Assembly (NCBI GenBank): GCA_021464525.1
Contig: JADRCO010000253.1
Location: 1-40,827 of the forward strand
Reading direction: 5' to 3'
Source: Rhizophagus sp. LPA8_4_AMF
Lineage: Eukaryota; Glomeromycota; Glomeromycetes; Glomerales; Glomeraceae
DNA length: 40,827 nt
Every line of letters starts with the position of its first letter. Positions within the stretch are counted from its first letter, which is position 1. The notes under the pieces are model-generated. The model saw only the letters and a list, made by a program, of their open reading frames with translations, was not told the origin of the DNA and made no database searches. A program made the translations under genes and the position numbers. Positions 1-12,400 of this stretch are shown one piece after another.

Positions 1-43
<43 letters not shown>

Positions 44-874
44 ATAAAAAATAAATAAATAAAAATCGAATAAATCGAAAAAAGAATAAATTAAAAAAAA
101 AAAAAATAATAAATTAAACTAAAATAATATATTAATTAGTTATCCAAAGTTAATAATTAGTTACCCCAACCGAGATAGTTACCCGATTTTTTTATCACCC
201 GGATCCTCGGTTTGGGAAACATTTCTTTATTTTCTTTTCTTTTCTTTTTAAAATAATAATGAAATTCAATTTAATAAACAAAAAAAGGAATTCTTAATAA
301 AATAAAGTTTTATTAAATTTATTAAAATGATTAAATTTTATTAAAATGATTTTTTTTTTTTTTTTTTTAACGTTTTTTTTTAAAAAAAAAATTTAAAAAG
401 TTAAAAAATCTCTTAACGAATCAAAAAGATAATTTATTTTTATTTTTAGAATGCATTAAAAAAAAAAAAAAATTATTTTATATACAGTATATATCTTACA
501 TTTATTACACGCTTATCACACTTTTTACATGCTTACTTTTTTTACACAGTTATCACACATTTTTTTTTTTTTTACGTACTTTTACATGCTTACTTTTCCC
601 TTACATAAATGAAATAATGAATGTAAAAGAGTTTTTGATCTAGAATTTTAATAATTGTTTATGTTGTGTTATATTAAAAATCTAGAACTATATTTATTTT
701 AACATTATAATTATTATATCATTATAACATTTATAACGGGTAAATGTTTGGAAAATTACTTTATTAGTATTAATAAATTATGATTAGGGAAAAAAAAAAA
801 TTTCTTTTTTTAATTTCTACCTTCTTTTTTTAGTTTTTTTTATTTTTATTTTTATTTTTAATTTCTATTTTCTC

Positions 875-930
<56 letters not shown>

Positions 931-1439
931 CTTTTTTTTTTTTTTTTTATTTGTTTTTTTTGTCTATTGTCTTTTTTATCTGTGTCTTTTTTGTCTTTTG
1001 TCTTTTTGTCCTTTGTCCTTTGTCTTTTGATTTTTGGTTTCAATTACTAAATTCGGGATATTGTTTTTTAATCAATTAAATCAATTACTAAATTCGTGAT
1101 TTTTATCTTTGATGATTTACTTAATTTCAAACTCAATTAACCCATATATCATCAATACATTCAATCCAATATAAGAATATTCTTTATTTACAATCAAAAC
1201 TTCTTGTTTTCCTAAATAATCTTTATACATAAACCTTTTGATTTTAAAATCGGGTCACCTTAAAATTAATTCTTTTTTTGGATGATTCTCATTGATTTCC
1301 TTTTGATTTTCTTTAAAGATTTCTAAATTTTAATCTTTCCGTTTGAATGTAAGGTTCAATGTAAGGTTCCACCTATGAATCCACCCTTGCTCTCCTACCT
1401 TGATGAATGTAAATTATTATGATCTGAAATATAATCAAT

Positions 1440-1760
1440 ATAATCCCAGTAAAAGGACCAAATTATGATCCCAGTAAAAGTCCGAATATAATCCCGGTAA
1501 AGGTAGATCCAAATGTGAAAAATTAATCCTAATCCCAGTAAAAGTCCAAATATCCAAATGTCCAAATGTCCAAATGTAAACTATTACAATCCCGGTAAAA
1601 AATCTCCAAGTAAAAGTCCGAACGTAAACTATTATAATCCCAGTAAAAGTCCGAAATTTAATCCTATTGAAAGTCCCAATTCCACAAATGTAAACTATTA
1701 TAATTTATAAATCCCAGCAAAAATCCTTGTCTCAAAATGTAAATCCAAGTAAAAGGTCCC
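1440..1760. repeat. degenerate minisatellite, core ATCCCAGTAAAAGTCC
   Basis: The core ATCCCAGTAAAAGTCC or close variants (ATCCCGGTAAA, ATCCCAGCAAAAATCC) recurs about eight times between 1443 and 1730. Spacing is uneven, roughly 25-70 bp, and short AT-rich linkers such as AAATGTAAACTATTA also recur. It is a decayed interspersed or tandem repeat with no coding potential that I can see. Confidence 0.7.
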
Positions 1761-2194
1761 ATAAATTCTATAAATTCTTAATTCTAATTTTCCTACTAAT
1801 CATAATAAGACGTTTACATTTTTTAAATAAATCCTAATTTGGTACTCCTACTAATTCTAATCCCATTTAAGAGTCTCTCTCAAACCTTACGATTTATTCA
1901 TATTCCAGTAACGGTTAAGGGCCTCTTACCATATGAATTGATTTTATGTATTAAATAAAGATGAGGTGATTAATCTAAAAATTAACGCTTAATCTTTTAT
2001 GTTAATATGCGCAGTAAAAAAAAAGGAGTAAAAAAAACCTTAATTTTTTTTTTTACAATATATTAAATTAATTTACAGTATTTTCAATTGTTATATTTCA
2101 CAGGTATTTCACAATTAATTCACGGTAAAAAAAATACCGTAATTCTTCCCGCAAAAAAAAAAAAATTAAAATGAAATTCCAAAAAGTAATAAAA

Positions 2195-2269
2195 AGCTTT
2201 GTTCAAATTAGTTAACGATAGCTTTGTTCAAATTGGTTAATGATAGCTTTGTTCAAATAAGTTAACGAT
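2195..2269. repeat. 25-bp tandem repeat, three copies
   Basis: Three adjacent 25-bp units begin AGCTTTGTTCAAAT and end TAACGAT or TAATGAT, at 2195-2219, 2220-2244 and 2245-2269. They differ from each other by only a few bases. Confidence 0.85.
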
Positions 2270-2887
2270 GAATACATGTAGGGTACACCGTACACACTGA
2301 CTGATATGCACTACATTATATTACATACACACTAAACGAACATTGTGAACAGGAAAATTTTTAATTTAATATATGAATATATGATCTACCATGCCATTTC
2401 ATCTATCTTTGCATAAAGAACGTAAAAAAGTTCTCATCTCCGCGAATATGAAACTTGAGATGGTGTCATAATTATATTTTTAGTGATGTTGCAAAGGTAG
2501 TGAAACATTCTAATGCGGATTTTTAATATCATCTGATTTCTAATTGCATATGAGAACTTTTTTTTATATTTTGATATTGTTTATTTTTACAATTTTGATT
2601 ACTCTTGAATATTAACTTTACTGTTTATATTTTATAGTATTAATATTACCCGTATATTATCTATTTTACTGTATATTATTGTATATTATTGTATGCCACG
2701 GTAAACTTTATATTTGTGAACTAAAACTAAAATTTTTTGATTCAAATGTACGTTGAAAATACAAAATTAATTAAAATGAATTCTTTTTTGGTCTCTTTAT
2801 TTCTCTTTTTTTATCTAGAATACATTTTTTTTTTGTGTAATTTCAGGTAACAATACCTATAAATAATTTTTTGTTTAAATTTTTAGT

Positions 2888-2990
2888 AGATTAAATTTTT
2901 TAGATTAATTTTTTAGATTAATTTTTTAGATTAATTTTTTAGATTAATTTTTAGATTAATTTTTAGATTAATTTTTAGATTAGTTTTAGA
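2888..2990. repeat. short tandem repeat of TTTTTTAGATTAA
   Basis: The unit TTTTTTAGATTAA (12-14 bp, varying in the number of T) is repeated about eight times in tandem. It is a simple AT-rich microsatellite-like array. Confidence 0.85.
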
Positions 2991-3106
2991 TTTAAAATAG
3001 CATGACCTTGCGAATTAATCAGCAATTGACATCTCCTCATTAATAATAACTAGTTTATTTCCTGAAATTTCATGATTTCATGATTTCATGATTTATGATG
3101 ATTCAG

Positions 3107-3235
3107 GCTCGCCAAACTCCGCCAAACTCGGTCAAACTCGGCTAAACTCGGCTAAACTCGGCTAAACTCGGTCAAACTCCATTAACTCAGTGATTAAACT
3201 CTGTCAAACTGTCAAACTCGATCAAACTTGGTAAA
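3107..3235. repeat. 10-bp tandem repeat GCTAAACTCG
   Basis: Units of the form G(C/T)(C/T)AAACTCG are repeated head to tail between about 3107 and 3180, then more loosely to about 3260. The 10-bp period is regular in the first part. The array ends a few bases beyond the 3' end of the minus-strand WD40 gene, so it may fall in that gene's 3' UTR. Confidence 0.8.
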
Positions 3236-3271
3236 AAAAAAACTGTCGGTAGTCAAACTCGGTCTATGATC

Positions 3272-6200
3272 TTACTCCATATCATTATTTCCTATACTCC
3301 ACCATAGAAATTCCTTTCCAACGGCCATCCAAATACCTTCACCTCTTTCATCCAATTCGGGATTTAATTCTACCGAATCCCATGTACAAAATCTTAACGC
3401 AGATACTTTATCTTTAAATGGTCCAATTGGATGTCTTATAGCTCTTCCGGTATTTATGGAAAAAAATCTAACTTTATTATCCTGGCCAGCTATTTTTAAT
3501 AAATAAATAAATTAAGATTTAATTAAGATGACAAAAATTCAACGCGCTTAAAAAAAAGATGTATCATGTATCACCTATTGCTACAATATCTTCTTTTAAA
3601 TTAACATCGAATCCATATTGAATATTGGTTGAATTGACATTTCCTTTAAATTCTATAACCGGTTCGTAAACATAAGTTTTATCAAAATTCCTTCTTTCAT
3701 TTCGAACATCCCATAAAGAAAGCTACATTAAAATATATCATACAAAATATTATATATAAAATTTTAAATTTCAAATATCAATTTTCAATATATAAATACG
3801 TACGGATCCATCCATCCCATCTGTTAAGATATACCATGCACCAATTTGTTTTATATGACAAATTGGAGATTGTTGACTTATCGTTGGACCAATTCCATAA
3901 CGTGAATTGGAACAATCAGAACGAAAATCATATATACGTAACTTCCCGTCTCTACAACCTGCAAAAATTATGTCGGGCTTTATAGGAAATTGAAAAATTA
4001 GATTGGTATCTTCTAAATTATCAATTATAAAAACTTGTCTGCTTGCCTGATATCGATCAAAATCCAACGCGAAAACATCACTGTTTGTCTTAAAATTATT
4101 AACACAAGGATATTCTTCCCATCCTTGTATAACTGATAATTTTCGTGATGACCCTAGTATATTTTTGGAAAAAAAAAATTTTGAAGTAAACAATCACAAT
4201 TCTTTTATAATCAAAATGATTAATTATATATCACCTAATGCTATCGAAGAATCTATTTCGGAAAACGAACAAGTCCAAATTGTTGAACCACTCCGATATG
4301 AATATTTTAGATCTAATGCTTATGAATATATTTATGAAGAGTAATTAGAGTAATTAGTGATTAGAAGTATTTAATTATCCATAGGGATGGAAAAAGTTCG
4401 GGTTGAGCGACTTGAGTCGGTTCGTTCCATTCGGTTTGGTACATCAGTTCCAAATCGATTTTGAATAATTTTGATATGTACTGATTCGGATTTGGACCGA
4501 AGTGACAAAAACGGATTATGGAACCGAACCGGTTTTTCGATTTGACTCTGCTCAACTCAATTTTTCAATAGTATCGGTTCGGAACCGAGCGAGTCGTCCC
4601 ATCCCTAATTATCCATCATGTAAATATTGAGTGAGGAAAAGGGACTTACCCGTGTCACGATAAGGTCCCGAAGGTAATTTTAATACATACATATTACCCG
4701 AGGCAACCGTATCACCCAGTGTAGTAGCCCTACATAATTTTTTCAAGGGAGAAAATATTAAATTTAAAAATTCTAATTTCTTTCCTTTTTATTTCATCAT
4801 AATTAACCAAATGAAATTGTATCATATTACATTAATAAATCAGTACGATTCAAGCGCACCGATGATATCTATAAAATAATTATTAATCTCTTCATTAATG
4901 ATTTTTTCAAGTCCTTACAGAATATTCATGAAAGGTATCTTTTATTTTTATCAAGCATCATTGCTTGACATTATTCTTAAAAATATATAAAAGATAATTT
5001 ACAATACCTCCGAGGCTACTGTAATCATTTGATCATTATAAATCTCCATACACGAACTGGATGTACATTTAATCTTCATTTGGCTATTTAATATTTAATT
5101 AATATAATCAGTTTAAACTTTAATATAAATAAATTCAAGAATAAACTGCAAATTGCAAAAAAAAAAACAAAATAAATCATTTTACCCAAAGACAATCATA
5201 AAGTGCACACATGTTTACAAACCTTATGTTGCCAAATGAATCACCATATAATAACTTGTTAAAATATGGATGAATCTTTAAATTAATTAATAATAAATCA
5301 TTAAAAGATCTTATAAATATAAACAGGACGTAGCGTCGGCGTTTATGTTTTCCCTTTCCCTATCAATTATCGGTTTATTATCTCCCACTACCGTTGGCCA
5401 CTGCATATAGTACCCAGGGGCCAGGGTCTTATTCAAGAACTTGATATTTTAAATTGAATAGTACCCACGGGTACTTTGTGAGGAACCGGGTACTATATTT
5501 AGATATAAATGATATGAAAAGTGATTAATTATTAGAGGTTATACCCCGGGTATTATTCAAGAACTAGGTAACATGGGTGGTGAATAATACCCGGGTCTTA
5601 ATCATGGGGGTACTATTTTTAGGGGTACTATATGCAGTGGCCAACGGTAATCCCGCCTCTAATATCGCTTTTTAACAAGTAATTATTCGTATACCTGAAA
5701 ATCTTTTATACGTATACGTTCTATCGCGGTTGGTATAATTGAACCAACTTGGCGTAATGATTTTACTAAAATTTGTCGGTTTTCACTAAAAAAAAGACCA
5801 TCTTATAATGAATAAGAAGAATTCACAAGATTTTATCTTAACCGATCCTTACCTTTTGAATGTATAAGTAGGTTTATTAAAATTTATTTCTCGATCTAAA
5901 AGAAGCGACATTCCATTGGGAATTTGTTCAGGTATTACAAGTTTTCTTGCTTTCTTTAAATAAAAAAGACGCAATATAAATAATTGTTTCTTGATAATTA
6001 ATTGTAATTAAATATGATTTTACCTCCTCGACTCTTTTCATAATCGAATCGGCACTAAAAGGATTATTTGATCCGACTGCCTTATTTGGCATTATCTTAA
6101 AATATCTATTTTTTTCATGATCATAATAATATCCGGGAATTTCTTTTGGAGTTTCATCAGATTTAGCTACTGATAAAGAACTAGAAGAATCAATTGAACT

Positions 6201-6299
6201 AGATTGAGACTGAGGACGCGTTATATTGTTAGTTCTTCGATTGTTGAATCTACTTTGTTGATAATGGCTTGATCGGTGATGAAACCTTTGACGAGTCAT
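3272..6299 (-). CDS. DCAF4: DCAF4/WDR21-like WD40 protein (10 exons)
   Basis: This is probably a WD40 substrate receptor of a CUL4-DDB1 ubiquitin ligase. Exons by eye: 6299-6024, 5953-5853, 5785-5695, 5276-5224, 5083-5008, 4779-4650, 4312-4235, 4153-3804, 3722-3575, 3489-3272, giving 506 residues in a continuous frame; human DCAF4 is of similar length. Residues 55-71 (PGYYYDHEKNRYFKIMP) match the family's N-terminal signature. Blades are visible as GCRDGKLRIYDFR, DGMDGS joined to LSLWDVR, and GQDNKVRFF near the C-terminus. The exon 6 start is the least certain boundary: the acceptor nearer the exon core would bring an in-frame stop, so I chose the upstream one at 4780. Introns 3 and 6 hold MITE-like insertions. 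The N-terminus is rich in Ser, Gln and Arg and probably disordered. It is divergent from the exchanger gene, with 737 bp between the two starts. Confidence 0.85.
4374..4615. mobile_element. hAT-like MITE in intron 6 of the WD40 gene
   Basis: The element spans 4382-4607 (226 bp). It starts TAGGGATGG and ends CCATCCCTA, a perfect 9-bp terminal inverted repeat. It is flanked by identical 8-bp direct repeats ATTATCCA at 4374-4381 and 4608-4615. An 8-bp target duplication with a TAGGG-type end is typical of hAT elements. There is no transposase frame inside, so it is non-autonomous. It lies between exons 6 and 7 and does not touch the splice sites. Confidence 0.85.
5389..5649. mobile_element. TIR element with TA flanks in intron 3 of the WD40 gene
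   Basis: The 25-bp ends 5391-5415 and 5623-5647 are perfect inverted copies (start CCGTTGGCCACTGCATATAG). The element is 257 bp and is flanked by TA at 5389-5390 and 5648-5649, as expected for a Tc1/mariner-type MITE. Inside, motifs such as GGTACTAT, CCCGGGT and TATTCAAGAAC recur in both orientations, so the whole element can fold. It is noticeably more GC-rich than its surroundings. It sits between exons 3 and 4 and accounts for that intron's unusual length (418 bp). Confidence 0.85.
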
Positions 6300-7036
6300 T
6301 ATTTTCTAAAAATACTTTTTTTTAATTATATAATATAAATTATTTGCATTAATATTTAAACTGAAGTGAACAATTTATATATAGTAAAATAATACCTAAA
6401 TTTATTATTACATAAATTGTATTGGATAATGTACATAAATGAACGCGCTTTTGTTTTATAAGTTGAACTTTGTTTGAAATGTTTAAAAAGGCTTAGTATG
6501 AAAAAAATTCCTATAATTTAAATAATCATAACAAGAATTACTTTCTAAAAAAAAGATAATGGCTTTTCTTTGTTGATTATCTAAAAATCGTAATAAACCA
6601 AAATAAAATAACCTGTTGTATAGGTTAAAAAAAAAGGGAAGGTTTTGAGAAGATCGTTTAGGAAAAAAAATTTCGAGCTATTTTAATTTCTAAAACCTTG
6701 ATTTAAAGATTACACTAACTGGTCGATTATCCCTAAAAATAGTAATTATAAAAAGCCTTGGCGTATTCGAAATTTTCCGGCTAACCAAAAAGTTTAAATA
6801 CCCGGTTACAACAGTCCCGAAATCTTGAATTTTAATCAAAGATACCCGTGAATTTGATGCATCAACAAAGCCATTTACGGCCTGCTTAATGGAGGCTCAT
6901 TTCACAGATTGACAACGAATATAAATAAAACGAATAATCGAGAAAAGTGTAAATCATAAAAAATAATTTTTCTTTTCTTTTTTATTTCCGGTATTTAAGT
7001 GAAAATATATTTTGTTTATTAATAATAATAATTAAG
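6300..7036. promoter_or_regulatory. divergent intergenic region, WD40 gene and Ca2+/H+ exchanger
   Basis: This 737-bp AT-rich gap separates two divergent starts and must hold both promoters and 5' UTRs. I see no further gene. No specific factor site can be claimed from the sequence alone. Confidence 0.5.
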
Positions 7037-9118
7037 ATGAGTGATAGAAACAGTCATGATGATAATGTATGAATCCTATTTGTTTATTTGAATTAATTTT
7101 GTGCTGCGGTTATATAATGCTTATGTATTTATAAATGTAGATAGAAGAAATTGAACAACCTTCGGAACATAAACATGAAAAGTTCAAGAAACGTCATTTA
7201 TTGCATCCAAAATCATGGAGAGAATTCACTTGGTCCATATTAAGGAAAGGAAGGATGACTAACTTTTTGCTTATTTTCTTGGTTCCGGCGATAGTTCTAC
7301 CGCGAATGCATCTCGAAGAACGTTTCCATGATGTGTTTTATCTCAATTTTATCTTCAATTTTTTGGCAATAATTCCTTTGTCTAATATAATGACAATTGG
7401 TATAGAAGATTTATCCGCATTCTTAGGACCGGTAAATTTTGAAATTTAAAAATAAGAAATTAAAATTGATTGAATTGATCTAATATAATGGAAATGTTAA
7501 ATAGAAATATCAAGCGGTTCTTCATGCATTATCGGGAAACTTTGTAGAACTGGTCATTGAATCATATGCGTTAATGGATAATCGATATGCGATTGTACGA
7601 TCAGCTGTATTGGGATCAATTCTCTGTAATATTACTCTGGTATATTAGAAAAAGATAAAATAATGCTATTCGTTTTTTTACTCGTACTTTTCAATAATTA
7701 TTCATTATTTGTTAGGTTCTAGGTATAACTTTCGTTGTAGGTTCTTGGCCTACAGCTCGTCGTAGAGATGGTAAACCCGCTCTTCATACTGAATTTGAAA
7801 TTGGAACGTTCGTCGACACATCATCTTCCATTTTAGCTTTAGCCTTTCTTGCATTAATGATTCCGGCAGCGTTTAAGATAGCCGCAGTACCTTATGATAC
7901 AACAGATCATCGTTTAGTTAACTGTAATTTACAAAACATTAGTCATGCTACAGCTATTATACTTATGTTGGTTTTTATAGCACTATTAGTTTTTCAATTG
8001 AAAACTCATGCTCATGAGGTAAGTGAAAAAAAAAATTGATTTAAAAAACATTAAAAATATTTAATATAAGATAGAACCTATTTGTTAGGCAGTAGACGTT
8101 AAAGAATTTGATCACCATAAAATTTATAATTGGTTATTTGATATAATCTTGTAAGTTTTAATATCTATCGTAAATGATAATTTATTTTTTTTAAAAAAAA
8201 TTGCAATTCGGCTCGCTCATAAATTTCACTTTTTTTTTTTAAAAAAAAAGGATTGCAGGATCTGTAGCCGGAATTACAATATGTGCAAGAACTTTGGTTA
8301 CAAGTATTGAAGAATTAGCAGATAGATATGAACTTAGTACTGGATTCATTGGAATAGTCCTTCTACCTCTTTGTGGTACGTGTAAATACGCAAATTTTTA
8401 AAAATTTTCTTAAAAAATAATTTAATCTTATATATTTAATTTTTTTTATTAGTTGTATCAAATTTTATTGAACATTATCAAGCTATCGCGGAAGCAGCTA
8501 GAGATAAAGTAGATACAGCTATCAGTGTGATTCTTAATACGTCTGTGGTGAGTAATTTTTTTCATATCTTTTGAAAACAGATTTCTAAATTATATATTCA
8601 CACTAATTTATATTTTCAAAAGCAAATGGCATTATTAATCACACCAATATTGGTATCAGTTGGATGGATTTATAGTAAACCATTAACATTGGATTTTAAT
8701 ATATTGGAAATATCTGTATTGGGTTGTGCTATATTGATTGTAAATTATCTGGTCGCTGTATGTATAATAAATTTTCATTCTATAACCAATTTTTTTTTTT
8801 TAAATAAAAAAATTATTTTTAAGAAAATTTTAATTTTATTAATAGGATAATAAAGTACATTGGTTAGAAGGTTATATGCTAATTGTAAGTATTATTAATA
8901 TAAATTTTATGATCATTTGTTTTTCGTACAATCTTAGTAATTAATATATAAATACCTTTTAGATATCGTATGTATTGATAGCTATAGCATTCTTCTATTT
9001 TCCGAGTGTTCATGACGAAACAGCACCCTTTCTTGATTGTAATCCTTGGAGTAGAAATTTAAACAAAACTAAAATTGAAGGAATTGAAGAAACTCATGGT
9101 GCTACGGAAGGGGCGTAA
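7037..9118 (+). CDS. VCX1: Ca2+/H+ exchanger, VCX1/CAX family (10 exons)
   Basis: This is a probable vacuolar-membrane antiporter that moves Ca2+ into the vacuole in exchange for H+. Exons: 7037-7066, 7141-7431, 7505-7639, 7716-8018, 8089-8150, 8251-8375, 8453-8547, 8623-8757, 8846-8884, 8963-9118, giving 456 residues. The first exchanger repeat carries GNFVEL at about residues 118-123, the family's GNxxE signature. The second repeat reads SNFIEH at about 318-323 where the family usually has GNxxEH, so the first Gly is replaced. Other family landmarks are NFLAIIPL, ARTLVTSIEELA, WLEGYMLI and the C-terminal AIAFFYFP. Many hydrophobic segments alternate with short loops. The exon 6 acceptor is the AG at 8249-8250; the nearby AG at 8256-8257 breaks the frame. 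The start gives a short acidic N-terminus interrupted by an intron after ten codons. Confidence 0.92.
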
Positions 9119-9492
9119 TTATAACTCGGAAAGTGTATAGATGAGATATAGTATATATGTATATACAGTAAATGGTAGCGTTCATCATTAACATAATATA
9201 ATTTTTTCACTATAATTAGATAGTTAATGTTGTAAAAATGTTAATAATAAAAAAAAAAATATACTCTCTTTTTTTAATGGTACATTATGTACGGTATTTA
9301 TTTACTATTAACGTGATAAATGAATAATTGAATGGCGCAAAAAATAAAAACAAATGTAAAATATTTCATTCAAGTTGTCAGTTATTAGGTATCTCGTTAT
9401 ATTTAAAGTTAATGATTACTTTTATTTAATTATTTAATTTAAAATATTTATAATTCTATACAAGTTTAAAAAATATCTATACAATAAATAAT
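9119..9492. other. convergent 3' intergenic region
   Basis: This 374-bp AT-rich gap lies between the stop codons of the exchanger (plus) and the kinesin (minus). AATAAA-like motifs occur near 9247 on the plus strand. No gene is seen. Confidence 0.6.
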
Positions 9493-12400
9493 TTAAAAAC
9501 ACATAAATTTACTCCTCTTTGCACCTTGAAGTTCTTCAATATGATTTTCAAGATTGGTTAATTGAACTTCAGCTTTATGTCTGGCATCTCTTTCTTTTGT
9601 TAAAATACTATTAATTTCTTTTTTCTCCTCTTCTACTTCAATTCTATATTGTTCATATCGATCAGCTTTAACTTTCAATGTTTCAATTTCACTTACAAGA
9701 TCTTTCTTTTCCTTTTGTAATACTTCTAATTTTTGTTTTGATTCTTTTATTTCTGCTCCGCTTTCTTTTAAACTTTCTATTAATTTAGATTTTTCCGCTA
9801 TCATTTCCTCTAATTTGGAAACCTTTTCGTTCAATTCTTTAATTTCAATTTCATATTTAGTTATATCGGAATTTGTTTGTCCCGTGCTCTCTAGTTCATT
9901 AATCTTTTCTTGAAGTGATTTAATAAGATTATCTTGTGCTGTATTATCCTTCAATGGAATCTTGAATTCTGATTCAGAAGTTTCTAATGTTTCATCGGTA
10001 TTTTGTTTATCACCTGATAATTTTTTGACTTCTTCAAGAGATTTTTCTAATTCCGATATCTGTACTTTATATTCTTTTGATAAAGCTTCGGCGTCTTCAT
10101 ATTTTGTGGTAATGTCCGTTAACTCCTTGGTCATAGAAGCAAGTTGTTCTTGTAAATTTTGTACTTGTCGTTCAAGATTCCCTTTGGCATTTAAATGTTC
10201 ATTCTTTTCGATAAGTTGGGCGTTGGCCTTATCTAACATTTCTTTTAATTCAAACGTCTTGTCTTCTTTTTCTTTTAGTTCAGACTCTAATTCATGAATC
10301 AAAGAATTTTGCGCTTCTTCGGCGGATTTCATCTCATTTAATTCCTTTGTTAAAATGACAATATTTTCGTTCTTATTAGCAATGTCTGATGAATTCGTTT
10401 TATTAATTTCATCAATCTTCCTTTTCAATTCTTTAACGAGCTCAATTTGTTTATCTGCAAGTTGTTGTGCTGATTCAAGATCTTCAGGTGATGGGCTTTG
10501 TTCTAATTTAGCTTCAATTTCCGCAATTTTGTTTCGAAGTGATTTTACATGTTCAGATTCAGAAGTCTTAGACAATTCAGCATCAGCTAATTTCTCATTA
10601 ACTTTTTTAATTGTTGCTTCCAACTCTTTAATATGAGAGTCTTTGGTCGATATCAATTCCTCTTTCTCACTGAGATGAATATTAGATTCTTTTAAGGTAG
10701 AATCAAGATTATTGATCATTCGAACATGTTCTTCAATTGAAGCTTTTGCTTCATCAAGTTGAGACTCTAAATCAGAAAGTTTTTCTCCCAATGATTTCAT
10801 TTTATCCTGATAAGTTTGGGATGTAGTCTTCGTATCTTTGAGTTCATTCTCCAAGTTCGTTATTGTTAATTCAAAAGCTTCTACTTCTTCCTTTTGTTGA
10901 TTATCTCTTTCTTCCATCATTCTTGATTGATCATTAACACGTTCAGAATATTGATCACGTTCTTTTTCGGTTGTTGTCAATTGATTTTCACGTTCTTCAA
11001 TCATTCTTAATAGTTCATTGATACGTTCGGAATACTGATCACGTTCTTTTTCGGTTGTTGTCAATTGATTTTCACGTTCTTCAATCATTCTTAATAGTTC
11101 ATTGATACGTTCGGAATACTGATCACGTTCTTTTTCGGTTGTTGTCAATTGATTTTCTCTTGCTTCAATCATTCCTGATATTTCATTGATACGTTCAGAA
11201 TACTGATTAAGTTCTTTTTTGGTTGTTGTCAATTGTTTTTCTCTTTCTTCTATCATTCTTGATAATTCATTAATACGTTCAGAATATTGATCACGTTCTT
11301 TTTCGGTTGTCGTCAATTGATTTCCAAGTTCTTTTAATAATTCATTTTGTGATTTCATTTCTGATTTAGTATCTGATAATTCCTTTCGTAATTTAACAAG
11401 TGTTTCACTTATTTCATTTTCATTGGAGTTCGATATCTCAATTTTAGATTGTAGAGAGGTTATTACAGATTCAGATTTGTTTAATTCGGATTCAAGTTCA
11501 GCAATCATTTTTTTGTTTGCGATTTCTGATTCTTTCGAAATTGCTAATTCTGATTTTACAATTGTAAACTCATTATCAATTTCTGAAATATTTTCTGTTA
11601 ACTGAGCAATTGTTTTTTTGTTAGTAATTTCTGATTCTTTTGAAATTGCTAATTCTGATTTTACATTTATAAGTTCATTATCAATCTGTGCACCTTTCTC
11701 TAATAATTGAGCTTCTAATACAGCAATTCGTTCTCGTTGCGTTATTTCTGTATTGCGTAATTGCGCCAATTCTTGTTGAAGTTTCAACTCTTCAGCGTCT
11801 AGTACTTGCAATTGTTCAAGTGCTTGAGCTTCATTCTCTTTTACAACTTTCAATTCATTCTTAATATTATCCAAATCACTTTCTAATGATTTATTGATTT
11901 CCTTGACGCTACCTAATTGCGCTTGGAGCTCTTTCATTCTCCTCTGCACATCATCATCTTGTTTCCTAAGATCCATCAATTGTTTTGTAAGAATAGCTAC
12001 CTCAGTTTCTTTATCTTTGAGGTGCTTTTGCAATAAACCTTTATTTTTCAACTCATTTTCAATAATATCATCCTTGTTTTTAATGTCCAAGTTGAGAGAA
12101 GAAAGTTTATTTTCAAGATTTTTAACGGAATCTTCCAATGCTATTACATTTTCGTCAACGTTTTGTTCAAGTTTATCAGCCGAGGTTTCATCATTATTCG
12201 TAATACTAATGTTTTTTGTTGATGTAGTTGATTTCTTCTCTTGATTATGTGATTCTTTAACTTCTCGAAGCTCATCTTCAAGTCGTTTAATGGTATTTTC
12301 ATAATCTTTGTTGGAGACGGTTTCCGCTTGAAGTTTAGCCACGTATTCACGTAATATCATTAATTCTTCACTTTTATCATCAGAAGTTTCTTCGGCCATT

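Larger units (their letters stand above)
1..3271. other. AT-rich low-complexity intergenic region
   Basis: I see no credible gene here. The stretch starts with a run of about 40 A and contains many long A or T homopolymers, including one of about 70 bases near 877-947. A lysine-rich reading frame opposite that poly-T run is a translation of low-complexity DNA and not a gene. Several short tandem repeats lie inside and are listed separately. Confidence 0.8.

Noticed and set aside
858..1043. Lysine-rich 61-codon frame on the minus strand
   Set aside because: It is the translation of a poly-T tract and neighbouring TTTTGTC repeats; no protein character.
2425..2563. Possible TIR element with GTTCTCAT ends
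   Set aside because: AAAAAAGTTCTCAT at about 2424 and ATGAGAACTTTTTT at about 2550 are inverted, but the match is short, A/T-rich at its edges, and no target duplication is visible.
3107..3235. 10-bp repeats considered as a CRISPR-like or telomeric array
   Set aside because: The units are directly adjacent with no spacers and the motif is not telomeric. The setting is a spliced eukaryotic genome.
9962..12244. Several plus-strand frames of 60-116 codons opposite the kinesin tail
   Set aside because: They are antisense shadows of the heptad-repeat coiled coil, rich in Ser, Phe and Leu as expected from reversed Glu/Lys/Leu codons.
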